Origin: Pigmentiphaga kullae
GTDB lineage: Bacteria; Pseudomonadota; Gammaproteobacteria; Burkholderiales; Burkholderiaceae_B
Direction: 5' to 3'
Length of the DNA: 64,000 nt
Assembly: GCF_004216695.1 (NCBI RefSeq)
Contig: NZ_SGXC01000001.1
Coordinates: 1,674,001-1,738,000 of the forward strand
This document shows, piece by piece, positions 8,377 through 16,669 of the stretch. The notes below the pieces were generated by a model that saw only the letters and a list, made by a program, of their open reading frames with translations, ran no database searches and was not told the origin of the DNA. Position 1 is the first letter of the stretch. The number at the start of each line of letters is the position of its first letter. A program made the position numbers and the translations under genes.

Positions 8377-9372
8377 ATGAATCGCCGTCTATGCCTGGCG
8401 CATCTGGCCGGCCTGGGAGCGCTCGCGCTCCTGCCCACCGCCCGCGCGCAGAACCTGGTCATGAAGCTCACCACCACCACGTCCGACGACCTGGGCGTCG
8501 ACTGGTTGAACGCCTACAAGGTCAACCTGGAGGCGGCCACGCAGAACAAGGTCAAGGGCCAGGTGTATCCGGCCAGCCAGCTCGGCACCGCGCAGCGCAC
8601 GATCGAAGGCGTGAGCATGGGCACCGTCGAGATGGCGCTGAACGCCTCGGGCATGTACGAGGGCCTGGACGCGCGCTTCGGCGCGCTGGCCGTGCCCGGC
8701 GTGTTCGACAGCATCGACCATGGCATGAAGGTGCTGGCCGACCCGGAGGTCAAGGCCAGGCTGGCGTCCATCGCCTCGAAGAAGGGCGTCGAGGTGCTGA
8801 CCACGCTGGTGCATTCCCAGTGCAGCATCGTTTCGCGCAAGCCCATCCGCAAGCTGTCGGACCTGGCCGGGCAGAAGATCCGCGTGCCCGGTTCCTCGAT
8901 CCTGATCGCGCAATTGCGGCAACTGGGCGCGAACCCCGTGTCGATGTCGCTGGGCGAGGTGCTGCCCGCGTTCCAGAACGGCACGCTGGACGGCGTCTAT
9001 TCCGGCACGCCCATTCCGTCGGCGCTGAAGTACTTCGACGTCGCCAAGTCGCAGACGCTGCTGCCGTCCACCTACATCGCCATCGTCGGGCTGGCCAGTC
9101 CCACCTTCCTGAAGTCGGCCGGGCCGCTGGAGCAGCCGCTGCGCCAGGCAGCGCGCAAGACCGATGCCGAGATCGGTCCGCGCGTGCATGCGCGCGTGGC
9201 CGAGGCACGGGCGATCTGGGAGAAGGGCGGCGGCGAAATGATCGAGCTGTCCTCGGCCGACGCCAAGGCCTATCTGGACGCGGTGATCCCCGCCGCGATG
9301 AAGGAGTTGTCGGCCGATGCCCGCAAGGACTACGAGGCATTGCGCGCGGCGGCCACCCGTCTCAGGAGCTGA
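8377..9372 (+). CDS. dctP: TRAP transporter substrate-binding protein (DctP family)
   Basis: 331 residues with a signal peptide of about 24 residues (MNRRLCLAHLAGLGALALLP, cleavage near TARAQ). The mature part has the DctP pattern: YPASQLGTAQRTIEGVSMGT, then the conserved arginine region GQKIRVPGSSI that binds a substrate carboxylate, and NGTLDGVYSGTP. ATG lies after CTGGAGACATCACC, 38 bp from the dctM stop. It captures the substrate in the periplasm for DctQM. Confidence 0.93.
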   Translation: MNRRLCLAHLAGLGALALLPTARAQNLVMKLTTTTSDDLGVDWLNAYKVNLEAATQNKVKGQVYPASQLGTAQRTIEGVSMGTVEMALNASGMYEGLDARFGALAVPGVFDSIDHGMKVLADPEVKARLASIASKKGVEVLTTLVHSQCSIVSRKPIRKLSDLAGQKIRVPGSSILIAQLRQLGANPVSMSLGEVLPAFQNGTLDGVYSGTPIPSALKYFDVAKSQTLLPSTYIAIVGLASPTFLKSAGPLEQPLRQAARKTDAEIGPRVHARVAEARAIWEKGGGEMIELSSADAKAYLDAVIPAAMKELSADARKDYEALRAAATRLRS

Positions 9373-9450
9373 CCCCCCCTACGCCCTGCGGGCGCCCCCC
9401 GAGGGGGCGACGCTGGCGGACCGGCGAAGCCGGATCCGCGGCGTCCTGGA
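9373..9450 (+). repeat. GC-rich interspersed two-hairpin repeat, copy 1
   Basis: It starts CCCCCTACGCCCTGCGGGCG and then contains a C-run/G-run hairpin (GCCCCCCGAGGGGGCG) and a second hairpin (GCGGACCGGCGAAGCCGGATCCGC), ending CGTCCTGGA. The same layout recurs at 16493, 29077 (inverted), 54923 and 55972. This copy directly follows the dctP stop and may end or stabilise the transcript. Confidence 0.85.
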
Positions 9451-9510
9451 GGGACGGCCCTGGGGATACAGGGCCATGAGAACCGACTGTACTGATTTAT
9501 CGGAGACGCC

Positions 9511-10983
9511 ATGCGCGCACACGAGATTCCCGCCGGCATCCTGCCGGCCCACCGCCAGCTGTTCTATGGGGGAGACTGGCACGAACCCCTGGCCGGCGTC
9601 TACGCGCCGACCATCAATCCCGCGTATGACGAGCCCCTGGCCGATGCGCCGGTGGCCGACGCGCGCGACGTCGACGCCGCGGTGCGCGCGGCCCAGGACG
9701 CCTTTCCCGCCTGGGCCGCCACGCCGCCGATGGAGCGCGGCCGCATGCTGCGCCGGGCGGCGGACATCCTGCGCGCCCATGCCCGGGAACTGGCGCTGCT
9801 GGATGCGCTGAACAACGGCAATCCGGTGTCCATCCTGGCCAAGGACGCGGATTTCGCGGCCGACAGCCTGGAGTATTTCGCCGGCCTGGCCACGGAGGTC
9901 AAGGGCGAGACCCTGCCCATGGGACCCGGCTATCTCGACTACACCGTGCGCGAGCCCCTGGGCGTGGTGGCGCGCATCGTCGCCTACAACCATCCGCTGA
10001 TGTTCGCCGCCATGCGCCTGGCGGCGCCGCTGGCGGCGGGCAACACGGTCGTGGTCAAGTCGCCCGACCAGGCGCCGCTGTCCATCATCCGGCTGGCTGA
10101 ACTGATCGGCCACGTCTTCCCCAAGGGCGTGGTCAATTTCCTGTGCGGCAGCCGCGAGTGCGGGCAGGCGCTGGCTGAGCATCCGCTGGTGCGCAAGATC
10201 ACGCTGATCGGCGGCGTGCCCACGGGCAAGTCGGTCATGAAGACGGCGGCCGACGGATTGAAGCCGGTGCTGCTGGAACTGGGCGGCAAGAACGCATTGG
10301 TGGCCTATCCCGATGCGGACCTCGACAAGCTGGTGGACGGTATCGTGGGCGGCATGAACTTCACGTGGTCGGGCCAGAGCTGCGGCTCCACCAGCCGCGT
10401 ATTCCTGCACGACAGCATCCACGACGAGGTGCTGGCGCGCGTGGCCGAACTGCTGCCCAGGCGGCACCGGCCGGGCATCCCGACCGATCCGGCCACGACC
10501 ATGGGGTCGCTGGTCAGCCGGGCGCAGCTCGAGAAGGTGCGCGGCTTCGTGCAGTCCGCACTGGACGAGGGCGGACGGCTGGTGGCCGGCGGCAGGCAGC
10601 CCGACGATCCCGCGCTGCGCGACGGCTTCTTCTTCGAACCGACCATCTTCGCCGACATGCGGCCGGACATGCGGCTGGCGCGCGAGGAAGTGTTCGGTCC
10701 CATCATGTCGGTGTTCCGCTGGTCCGACGAGGACGCGATGTGGGCCGACGTCAACGCCGTGGACTTCGGCCTGACCGGTTCGATCTGGACCCGCGACCTC
10801 GACACCGCGCACCGGGCCGCCCGCCGCATCCACACCGGCTACGTCTGGATCAACAACACCAGCCAGCACTTCATCGGCGCGCCCTTCGGCGGCGTGAAGC
10901 AGTCGGGCATCGGCCGCGAGGAATGCTTCGAGGAACTCCTGGAGTTCACCTACACCAAGAACGTGAATCTAAAACTGGGCTGA
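9511..10983 (+). CDS. Aldehyde dehydrogenase (ALDH superfamily)
   Basis: 490 residues, normal for NAD(P)-dependent aldehyde dehydrogenases. The general base is Glu at about residue 256 in LELGGK and the nucleophile Cys at about residue 291 in SGQSCGSTSR, the expected 35 apart. The cofactor-site region VARIVAYNHPLMFAAMRLAA and the C-terminal EVFGPIMSVFRW block are present. ATG follows GGAGACGCC. Located 138 bp after dctP across a repeat copy and 35 bp before a GMC oxidoreductase, it probably oxidises the aldehyde made by that enzyme from the TRAP substrate (inference). The physiological aldehyde is unknown. Confidence 0.93.
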   Translation: MRAHEIPAGILPAHRQLFYGGDWHEPLAGVYAPTINPAYDEPLADAPVADARDVDAAVRAAQDAFPAWAATPPMERGRMLRRAADILRAHARELALLDALNNGNPVSILAKDADFAADSLEYFAGLATEVKGETLPMGPGYLDYTVREPLGVVARIVAYNHPLMFAAMRLAAPLAAGNTVVVKSPDQAPLSIIRLAELIGHVFPKGVVNFLCGSRECGQALAEHPLVRKITLIGGVPTGKSVMKTAADGLKPVLLELGGKNALVAYPDADLDKLVDGIVGGMNFTWSGQSCGSTSRVFLHDSIHDEVLARVAELLPRRHRPGIPTDPATTMGSLVSRAQLEKVRGFVQSALDEGGRLVAGGRQPDDPALRDGFFFEPTIFADMRPDMRLAREEVFGPIMSVFRWSDEDAMWADVNAVDFGLTGSIWTRDLDTAHRAARRIHTGYVWINNTSQHFIGAPFGGVKQSGIGREECFEELLEFTYTKNVNLKLG

Positions 10984-11018
10984 AGTCCATACCCGCGCTT
11001 CGGGCGCGGACAACCGAC

Positions 11019-12701
11019 ATGAACAACTACGACTACATCATCGTGGGCGCGGGCTCCGCGGGGTGCACGCTGGCCTACCGGCTGGGCGCCGACCCGGCGC
11101 TGAAGATACTGGTGCTGGAGGCCGGCGGCCCCGACCGTTCGCCCGTGATCCGGATTCCGCTGACCTGGGGCCTGATCCTCAAGCACCGGATGTACGACTG
11201 GGGCTATTTCACCGAGCCCGAGCCGGGCATGGACGGCCGCCGCATCGAATGCGCGCGCGGCAAGGTGCTGGGCGGTTCGACCTCGATCAACGGCATGGCC
11301 TATGCGCGCGGCGCCAGGGAGGACTACGACCACTGGGCGCGCGGCCTGGGGCTGGAGGGGTGGTCCTACGACGACGTGCTGCCGTATTTCCGCCGCAGCG
11401 AGTCGTGGGAAGAGGGCGCCAGCGAGCTGCGCGGCGGCGACGGTCCGCTGACGGTGACACGGCTGCATTACGAGGACCCGCTGGTGGATGCCTTCCTGCG
11501 CGCCACGGACCTGGCCGGGCACGGACGCAACGACGACTATAACGGCGCCAGCATCGAAGGCTTTGGCCCCATGCAGGCGACCATCCGCCGCGGCCGCCGC
11601 TGGAGCGCGGCGTCGGCCTACCTGCGGCCCGCCGTGGCGCGCGGCAACGTTACCGTGTGGACCGGCGCGTTGACCACGAAGGTGCTGATGGAACAGGGCC
11701 GCGCCGTGGGCGTCGAAGTCCTGCGCGGCGGCCGCCGCGAGCAGGTACGGTGCGAACGCGAGGTGCTGCTGGCGGGCGGCGTGATCAATTCGCCGCAACT
11801 GCTGATGCTGTCGGGCATCGGCGACGCCTCGGAACTCGGCCGGCACGGCATCGCGACCCGCGTCGATCTGCCGGGAGTGGGGCGCAACCTGCAGGACCAC
11901 GTGGTGTGCGACGTCCGTTGGCGCCGCAAGGAAACGGGGCCCCTGCACCGCGCGTTGCGACTGGACCGCATCGGCTTCGATCTGCTGCGGACCTGGATGT
12001 TCGGCTCGGGCCTGTCCAGCAAGGTGCCCGCCGCGGCCGTGGGCCTGGTGCGCAGCCATCCCGAGTTGTCGCTGCCCGATCTGCAATTGCTGCTGGCCGC
12101 CGCGCCCATGGACGCCGGCCCGCATTTCGGTCCGCTGCTCAAGCCCTACGTCGATGCCTTCGCCATCAAGGGCGTCTTCATCACGCCCGAGAGCCGGGGC
12201 AGCGTCTCGCTGGCGAGCGGCGATCCCACGGCGCCCGCCGTGATCCGCCAGAACTTTCTGTCCACCGACTACGACCGGCGCGCCGTGCGGCAGATGGTGC
12301 GCATCATGCGCGCCATTGGGGAACAGCCGCCGCTGGCGCCCTTCCGGGCCGAGGAACTGGCACCCGGCCCGCGGGCCACCAGCGACGCCGACATCGATGC
12401 CTTCATCCGGCGCACGGCCATCACCCTGCACCACCCGGTGGGCACCTGCAGGATGGGCAGCGATGCCGATCCCGATGCCGTGCTCGATGCGCAGTTGCGG
12501 GTGCGCGGCGTGGACGGCCTGCGCGTGGTGGACGGATCGGCCATGCCGCGCGTGGTGCGCGGGCCGACCAACGCGCCCATCATCATGATGGCGGAGAAGG
12601 CGGCCGACCACATCCTGGGCCGGCCGCCGCTGGCGCGCGACAACAGGCGCGGGACATCGGCGCTGCGTCCGTTCCCCGCGCGCGGGACCGTCCCGGCCTG
12701 A
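11019..12701 (+). CDS. GMC-family FAD oxidoreductase (alcohol/choline dehydrogenase-like)
   Basis: 560 residues. The FAD Rossmann motif is at residues 5-15 (YIIVGAGSAGC), with GMC signature 1 (ARGKVLGGSTSINGMAYARG) and signature 2 (LLAGGVINSPQLLMLSGIG). The catalytic histidine block is HHPVGTCRMG, and the C-terminal VVRGPTNAPIIMMAEKAAD carries the usual second active-site Asn. Members oxidise alcohols to aldehydes with FAD and pass electrons to the respiratory chain or to oxygen. Placed 35 bp after the aldehyde dehydrogenase, the pair reads as alcohol-to-acid oxidation. Substrate unknown. It is convergent with the dadA-like gene, only 6 bp between stops. Confidence 0.93.
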   Translation: MNNYDYIIVGAGSAGCTLAYRLGADPALKILVLEAGGPDRSPVIRIPLTWGLILKHRMYDWGYFTEPEPGMDGRRIECARGKVLGGSTSINGMAYARGAREDYDHWARGLGLEGWSYDDVLPYFRRSESWEEGASELRGGDGPLTVTRLHYEDPLVDAFLRATDLAGHGRNDDYNGASIEGFGPMQATIRRGRRWSAASAYLRPAVARGNVTVWTGALTTKVLMEQGRAVGVEVLRGGRREQVRCEREVLLAGGVINSPQLLMLSGIGDASELGRHGIATRVDLPGVGRNLQDHVVCDVRWRRKETGPLHRALRLDRIGFDLLRTWMFGSGLSSKVPAAAVGLVRSHPELSLPDLQLLLAAAPMDAGPHFGPLLKPYVDAFAIKGVFITPESRGSVSLASGDPTAPAVIRQNFLSTDYDRRAVRQMVRIMRAIGEQPPLAPFRAEELAPGPRATSDADIDAFIRRTAITLHHPVGTCRMGSDADPDAVLDAQLRVRGVDGLRVVDGSAMPRVVRGPTNAPIIMMAEKAADHILGRPPLARDNRRGTSALRPFPARGTVPA

Positions 12702-12707
12702 CCGGCG

Positions 12708-14000
12708 TCAGGCCGCCGCCAGCCGGGGCGCTGGCGGCATCGTCTCGCGGCCGGTGAAGGCGAAGTCCACCTCGGGCTGGCGGCCGTCGATGATCTCGGC
12801 CACCGCGCGGCCCGAGCCGCAGCCGTGCGTCCAGCCCAGGGTGCCGTGGCCGGTGTTCAGGTACAGGCCGCGCACTTTCGAGGCGCCGATGTAGGGGACG
12901 TTGCCCGGCGTGGCCGGCCGCAGGCCGGCCCAGTACTGCGCCAGCTCGGGCCGGCTCATGCCGGGGAAGATTTCCAGCGTGCGCTTGACCAGGGCCTCGC
13001 AGCGCACCGGGTTCAGCGCCAGCCCGTAGCCGTTCAGCTCGGCGGTGCCGGCCACGCGCAGCCGGTCGCCCAGGCGCGAGAACACCAGCTTGTATTCGTC
13101 GTCGGTCAGGCTGACCTCGGGCGCCAGCGCGGGATCGAGCACGGGCAGGGTGGCCGAATAGCCCTTGGCGGGATAGATGGACAAGGGAACGCCGGCCTGC
13201 CGGGCCAGTTGCGGGCTGAAGCTGCCCAGCGCCAGCACGTAGGCATCGCCCGTCACGGTCTCGTAGCCGCCGGTCTCGCTGGCGATCTCGACGCCGCTCA
13301 TGGACCCCGCCTCGGTGCGCAGCGCCTGCACACGCACGCCGTAGCGGAAACGCACGCCGCGCTGCGCGCACAGCTCGGCCAGACGGGTGGTGAACAAGTG
13401 CACGTCGCCCGATTCGTCGGCGCTGGTGTAGGTGGCGCCCGCCAGGCGGGGGGCGATCTGCGCCAGCGCGGGTTCGAGGCGCACGACTTCGTCGCGGTCG
13501 ATCACCTGCCGCTCGCAACCCATCTCGCGCATGATGCGGGCCGGTTCCAGCGCGGCGTCGAACTCCTTCTGGCTGGTGTAGAAATGCAGGATGCCGCGTT
13601 GCAGGTGGTCGTAGCGGATGCCGGTCTCGGCGCGCAACTCCTGCAGGCTGGCGCGGCTGTAGGTACCCAGGTTCAGGATCTGGATCATGTTGTGCCGTGA
13701 TCGCGCCGAGGTGCATTCGCGCAGGAATTGCAGGCCCCACTTCCATTGGTCGGGATCGGCGCGCAGGCGGAACAGCAAGGGGGCGTCCTCGCGGCCCAGC
13801 CAGCGCAGCAGCTTCAGCGGGGCGGACGGGTTGGCCCAGGGCTCGGCGTGGCTGACGGAGATCTGGCCGCCGTTGCCGAAGCTGGTCTCGCGCGCGGCGC
13901 CCGCGTTGCGTTCCAGGACGACGACCTCGTGCCCGGCCTTGGCGAGGTACCAGGCCGACGTGACGCCGGTGATGCCGGCGCCCATGACGATGACTTTCAT
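12708..14000 (-). CDS. dadA: D-amino-acid dehydrogenase (DadA-like FAD oxidoreductase), riboswitch-controlled
   Basis: 430 residues. The FAD-binding GxGxxG is at the very N-terminus (MKVIVMGAGITGVTSAWYLA), followed by VLERNAGAARETSFGNGGQI and the DadA marker SVSHAEPWANPSAP. The C-terminal LNTGHGTLGWTHGCGSG is the conserved FAD contact block. DadA deaminates small D-amino acids to 2-oxo acids at the membrane. The leader carries a tandem glycine riboswitch and a terminator ending 13 bases before the ATG, which suggests glycine itself may be the physiological substrate or signal (inference). A glycine/sarcosine oxidase-like role is the alternative. Not in an operon with its convergent neighbour. 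Confidence 0.9.
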   Translation of the reverse strand: MKVIVMGAGITGVTSAWYLAKAGHEVVVLERNAGAARETSFGNGGQISVSHAEPWANPSAPLKLLRWLGREDAPLLFRLRADPDQWKWGLQFLRECTSARSRHNMIQILNLGTYSRASLQELRAETGIRYDHLQRGILHFYTSQKEFDAALEPARIMREMGCERQVIDRDEVVRLEPALAQIAPRLAGATYTSADESGDVHLFTTRLAELCAQRGVRFRYGVRVQALRTEAGSMSGVEIASETGGYETVTGDAYVLALGSFSPQLARQAGVPLSIYPAKGYSATLPVLDPALAPEVSLTDDEYKLVFSRLGDRLRVAGTAELNGYGLALNPVRCEALVKRTLEIFPGMSRPELAQYWAGLRPATPGNVPYIGASKVRGLYLNTGHGTLGWTHGCGSGRAVAEIIDGRQPEVDFAFTGRETMPPAPRLAAA

Positions 14001-14013
14001 TGCAGGCTCTCGG

Positions 14014-14056
14014 AAAAAAACAGGGGCAAGCGGCAGATGCCTGCCGCTTGCCCCTA
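14014..14056 (-). terminator. Intrinsic terminator within the dadA leader
   Basis: Read on the minus strand, AGGGGCAAGCGGCAG pairs perfectly with CTGCCGCTTGCCCCT (15 bp) around a four-base loop, followed by one G and seven T. It sits between the riboswitch and the dadA ATG and would stop transcription unless an alternative fold forms. Its first arm starts with the same 11 bases (AGGGGCAAGCG) as the core of the second glycine aptamer. Confidence 0.93.
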
Positions 14057-14230
14057 CTGTCCTTTTGCCTGAGAGATTCGCGCCCGCCGGTCGGCGTCGC
14101 TTGCCCCTTCGGCGGCCGCGCGGGTTAGGGCGCGACGCTCTCCAGTTGTTTGGTTGCCAGTCTCGTGACCTGAGCGTTTCAGGGGATACGCCTTCGGTAG
14201 AAGCGGCAAGCCGCTTCGTTCTCCTGGTGC
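14057..14230 (-). promoter_or_regulatory. Tandem glycine riboswitch
   Basis: On the minus strand the second aptamer shows the conserved elements CTGGAGAG, GCCGAAGGGGCAAG and CTCTCAGGCAAAAGGACAG of the gcvT-type glycine riboswitch. The first aptamer shows GGAGAACGAAG, TACCGAAGG and AAACGCTCAGGTCACGAGACTGG. The two are joined by the short linker CAACCAAACAA, the typical cooperative tandem layout. It lies directly upstream of a terminator and the DadA-like gene. This class usually controls glycine cleavage or glycine transport genes; an FAD amino-acid dehydrogenase is a less usual target. Confidence 0.93.
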
Positions 14231-14235
14231 GAACC

Positions 14236-14264
14236 AGGATAGCATGGGCCTTGCGCCATTGCCA
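14236..14264 (-). promoter_or_regulatory. Candidate promoter for the riboswitch-dadA transcript
   Basis: On the minus strand a -35-like TGGCAA (14264-14259) is followed after 17 bases by TATCCT (14241-14236). A start about seven bases further would place the RNA 5' end at the first base-paired element of aptamer one. Moderate match to the sigma-70 consensus. Confidence 0.5.
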
Positions 14265-14288
14265 TCCCGGGTATCGCGCGGGTGCGGA

Positions 14289-15386
14289 TCAATGCCGCGC
14301 CAGTCGCAGCAGCAGGCTTACGAGCTCGCCCTGGCGGTGCGTGCCGGTCTTCGTGAAGAGCGCGCGCAACTGCGTGCGCGCGGTACTGAGCGCGATGCCT
14401 TGTCGTTCGGCGTATTCGGCCAGGCTGAGTCCTTCCTGCAGCTTGGTTGCCAGGCGCGCCTCGGCCCGGCTGAACTGGAACAGGTCGTTCACGCGCAGAT
14501 TCTGCTGCTCGGGATCGACCACGCTGACCGCGACCAGCGGACGTTGCAGCGGGTTGTCGGGATGGTCCTCGGACAGCGGCGTGACCACGACGTCCGGGCC
14601 GCCGGCGGTGGGCGGCGCGATGCGCGAGGCACGGCGCGATCCGGAATTGCCCGTGGCTTGCAGGATGGCCGTTTCCAGCCGGCTGGCGGCGGCGTGGCGG
14701 GGGCGGATCTGGCCGTTGTGTTCGCACAGGGCGCCATCGGGCAGCGCGGCATGCCGCTGGGCCGCGGCGTTGCGGTAGGCCACGCGCCGTCCTTCGTCGA
14801 GCAGCCACAGCGGCGTGGGCAGGCTGTCCAGCACCTGGTTGCGCAGCGCCAGGCCGTCGCGCAGTCCGGTCAGCGTGTCGTACAGCGTGCCGGCACGCTG
14901 CAGGTGCGGCGCGATGCGCGTCAGCAGGTCGTCCTGGCCGGCGTCGGGCCGCACGCCGATGGCGGTCAGCAGCGCGACGTAGACGCAGGCGCCCTGGCCG
15001 TTCAGCCGGATCGAGGCGCGGTCGTCCATGCCCTGGATCCGCTGGAACTCCTGGTAGTAGGGGTGGCGGTCGAGCGTTTCGGCGGGCAGTTCGCGGCGGT
15101 CGTGATTCCACCGGCCGTCTTCCGTCGCGGCGATCAGCTCGCGCATCGGGTCGATGGCGCCATAGTGGGCGTTGTAGGCCTGGATGGCGGCGGGATCGCA
15201 CCGAGCCGCCAGCATGACGGTGGCGGCGGCTTCGCCGGGAGGGTTGATGGCGATCGCGCCGAACTGCCTGCCGCTGGCGGCGGCCAACGCGTCGAGCAGC
15301 GCCGGCCATCGGGCGCTGTCCAGCACGCTGTCGTAGCAGAGTCCGACGAGGGAGTCGTAGGTTTCCTGGGAGGGAGTAATACCCAT
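14289..15386 (-). CDS. LuxR-type HTH transcriptional regulator
   Basis: 365 residues. The C-terminal LuxR/GerE helix-turn-helix is at about residues 300-360 (FSRAEARLATKLQEGLSLAE, then YAERQGIALSTARTQLRALF). The N-terminal 200 residues resemble no named sensor domain; residues 165-215 (LRNQVLDSLPTPLWLLDEGR, then RVAYRNAAAQ) look PAS-like. A gene of the same architecture lies at 19771-20886. It is upstream of and co-oriented with the riboswitch-dadA unit but separated by its own promoter candidate. Signal and targets unknown. Confidence 0.85.
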   Translation of the reverse strand: MGITPSQETYDSLVGLCYDSVLDSARWPALLDALAAASGRQFGAIAINPPGEAAATVMLAARCDPAAIQAYNAHYGAIDPMRELIAATEDGRWNHDRRELPAETLDRHPYYQEFQRIQGMDDRASIRLNGQGACVYVALLTAIGVRPDAGQDDLLTRIAPHLQRAGTLYDTLTGLRDGLALRNQVLDSLPTPLWLLDEGRRVAYRNAAAQRHAALPDGALCEHNGQIRPRHAAASRLETAILQATGNSGSRRASRIAPPTAGGPDVVVTPLSEDHPDNPLQRPLVAVSVVDPEQQNLRVNDLFQFSRAEARLATKLQEGLSLAEYAERQGIALSTARTQLRALFTKTGTHRQGELVSLLLRLARH

Positions 15387-15532
15387 GATATTCGTATGGT
15401 TGAACGGGTGGTTACATCATGTTACGCAACATGCGAAGCGGGCAATCACTTTCATCGATCCGTCCACATCAGGAAAACCCTGCGCGCGGATGTCGCAGCC
15501 GGCGCGGGCGGGCCACGGGGTACTATCGGCGC

Positions 15533-16492
15533 ATGACCACCAATTCGCTGCACGCGGGGGCCAGGCCCCTGGCATCTCCCGGACCCGCGCTGCGGGTCGA
15601 GCGGCTGGACAAGCGCTACGGCGGCCGCGTCATCGTGGACGCGCTGTCCTTCGAGATCGCGCGCGGCGAATGTTATGGCCTGCTGGGGCCGAACGGCGCG
15701 GGCAAGACCACCACCCTGCGGTCCATCCTGGGCCTGACGCCGGTGGACGGCGGTTCGATCCGGCTGCTGGATCACGCGGTCCCGGCGCGGGCGCGCCAGG
15801 CCCGGGCGCGCATAGGCGTGGTGCCGCAGATCGACAATCTCGACCCGGATTTCACGGTCGAGGAAAACCTGCTCGTGTTCGGCCGCTACTTCGGCCTGGC
15901 CGACGCCGAGATCCGCCGCCGCATTCCGGAGCTGCTGGAATTCGCGTCGCTGGCCGCCAAGCGCACGGCGCGCATCAACGAATTGTCGGGCGGCATGAAG
16001 CGGCGGCTGACGCTGGCGCGGGCGCTGGTCAACGACCCCGACCTGATCGTGATGGACGAACCCACGACCGGGCTGGATCCGCAGGCGCGCCACCTGATCT
16101 GGGAGCGCCTGAAGACGCTGCTGGCGCGGGGCAAGACCATTCTGCTGACCACGCATTTCATGGACGAGGCCGAGCGCCTGTGCGACCGGCTGGGCCTGCT
16201 GGACCGGGGCAGGATGATTGCCGAAGGGGCGCCCCAGGACCTGATCGCGCGCCATGTCGAACCCGAGGTGGTGGAGGTGTTCGGAGAAGGGGCCCTGGAC
16301 TGGCTGGAGCGTCATCGCGCCGCCATGCCGGACCGCGTCGAGGTCAGCGGCGAGACGGTCTATTGCTATACGGCCGAACCGGATCGCGTGCTGGCGCTGC
16401 TGCGCGAGGGAGGCCGGGTGCGCTACCTGCACCGACCGGCCAATCTGGAAGACCTCTTTCTGAGGCTGGCCGGCCGCGATTTAAGAGAATGA
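15533..16492 (+). CDS. nodI: ABC exporter ATPase, NodI/DrrA type
   Basis: 319 residues from the ATG at 15533. Walker A is [12 protein letters not shown], the signature [15 protein letters not shown], Walker [15 protein letters not shown], and the switch histidine is in [16 protein letters not shown]. The C-terminal domain ending [19 protein letters not shown] is typical of the NodI/CcmA-like exporter group. It pairs with the NodJ-type permease 177 bp downstream across a repeat copy. In rhizobia NodIJ export lipo-chito-oligosaccharides, but here the name denotes family only; the exported compound is unknown. Confidence 0.9.
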   Translation: MTTNSLHAGARPLASPGPALRVERLDKRYGGRVIVDALSFEIARGECYGLLGPNGAGKTTTLRSILGLTPVDGGSIRLLDHAVPARARQARARIGVVPQIDNLDPDFTVEENLLVFGRYFGLADAEIRRRIPELLEFASLAAKRTARINELSGGMKRRLTLARALVNDPDLIVMDEPTTGLDPQARHLIWERLKTLLARGKTILLTTHFMDEAERLCDRLGLLDRGRMIAEGAPQDLIARHVEPEVVEVFGEGALDWLERHRAAMPDRVEVSGETVYCYTAEPDRVLALLREGGRVRYLHRPANLEDLFLRLAGRDLRE

Positions 16493-16652
16493 CCCCCCCC
16501 CCTACGCGCTTACGCGCGCCCAGCATGGTGGGCCCCCAGCCGCTGCGCGGCAGCCCCCCAGGGGGCCGGGGGCCCGCCTTGGGGCGGCCCGGCGCCGGCC
16601 CCCCGGGGGCGGCACTGGCGGACCGGCGGAGCCGGATCCGCGGTTTCCTGGA
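16493..16652 (+). repeat. GC-rich interspersed repeat, copy 2 (expanded)
   Basis: About 160 bp. It begins right after the nodI stop with a C9 run and CTACGCGCTTACGCGCGCCC, then carries an internal expansion with several C-run/G-run arms, and ends with the standard GGCGGACCGGCGGAGCCGG hairpin, ATCCGCGG and CCTGGA. It is twice the length of the other copies and lies inside the nodI-nodJ transcription unit. Confidence 0.8.
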
Positions 16653-16669
16653 TTAAGGGCTGAGATGAT

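Noticed and set aside
12702-12707. A shared terminator between the GMC oxidase and dadA genes
   Set aside because: Only 6 bp separate the convergent stops, with no hairpin and T-run in this gap.
14054-14245. Small minus-strand open frame over the dadA leader
   Set aside because: The sequence is fully explained by the glycine riboswitch and terminator; the frame overlaps RNA-structured elements.
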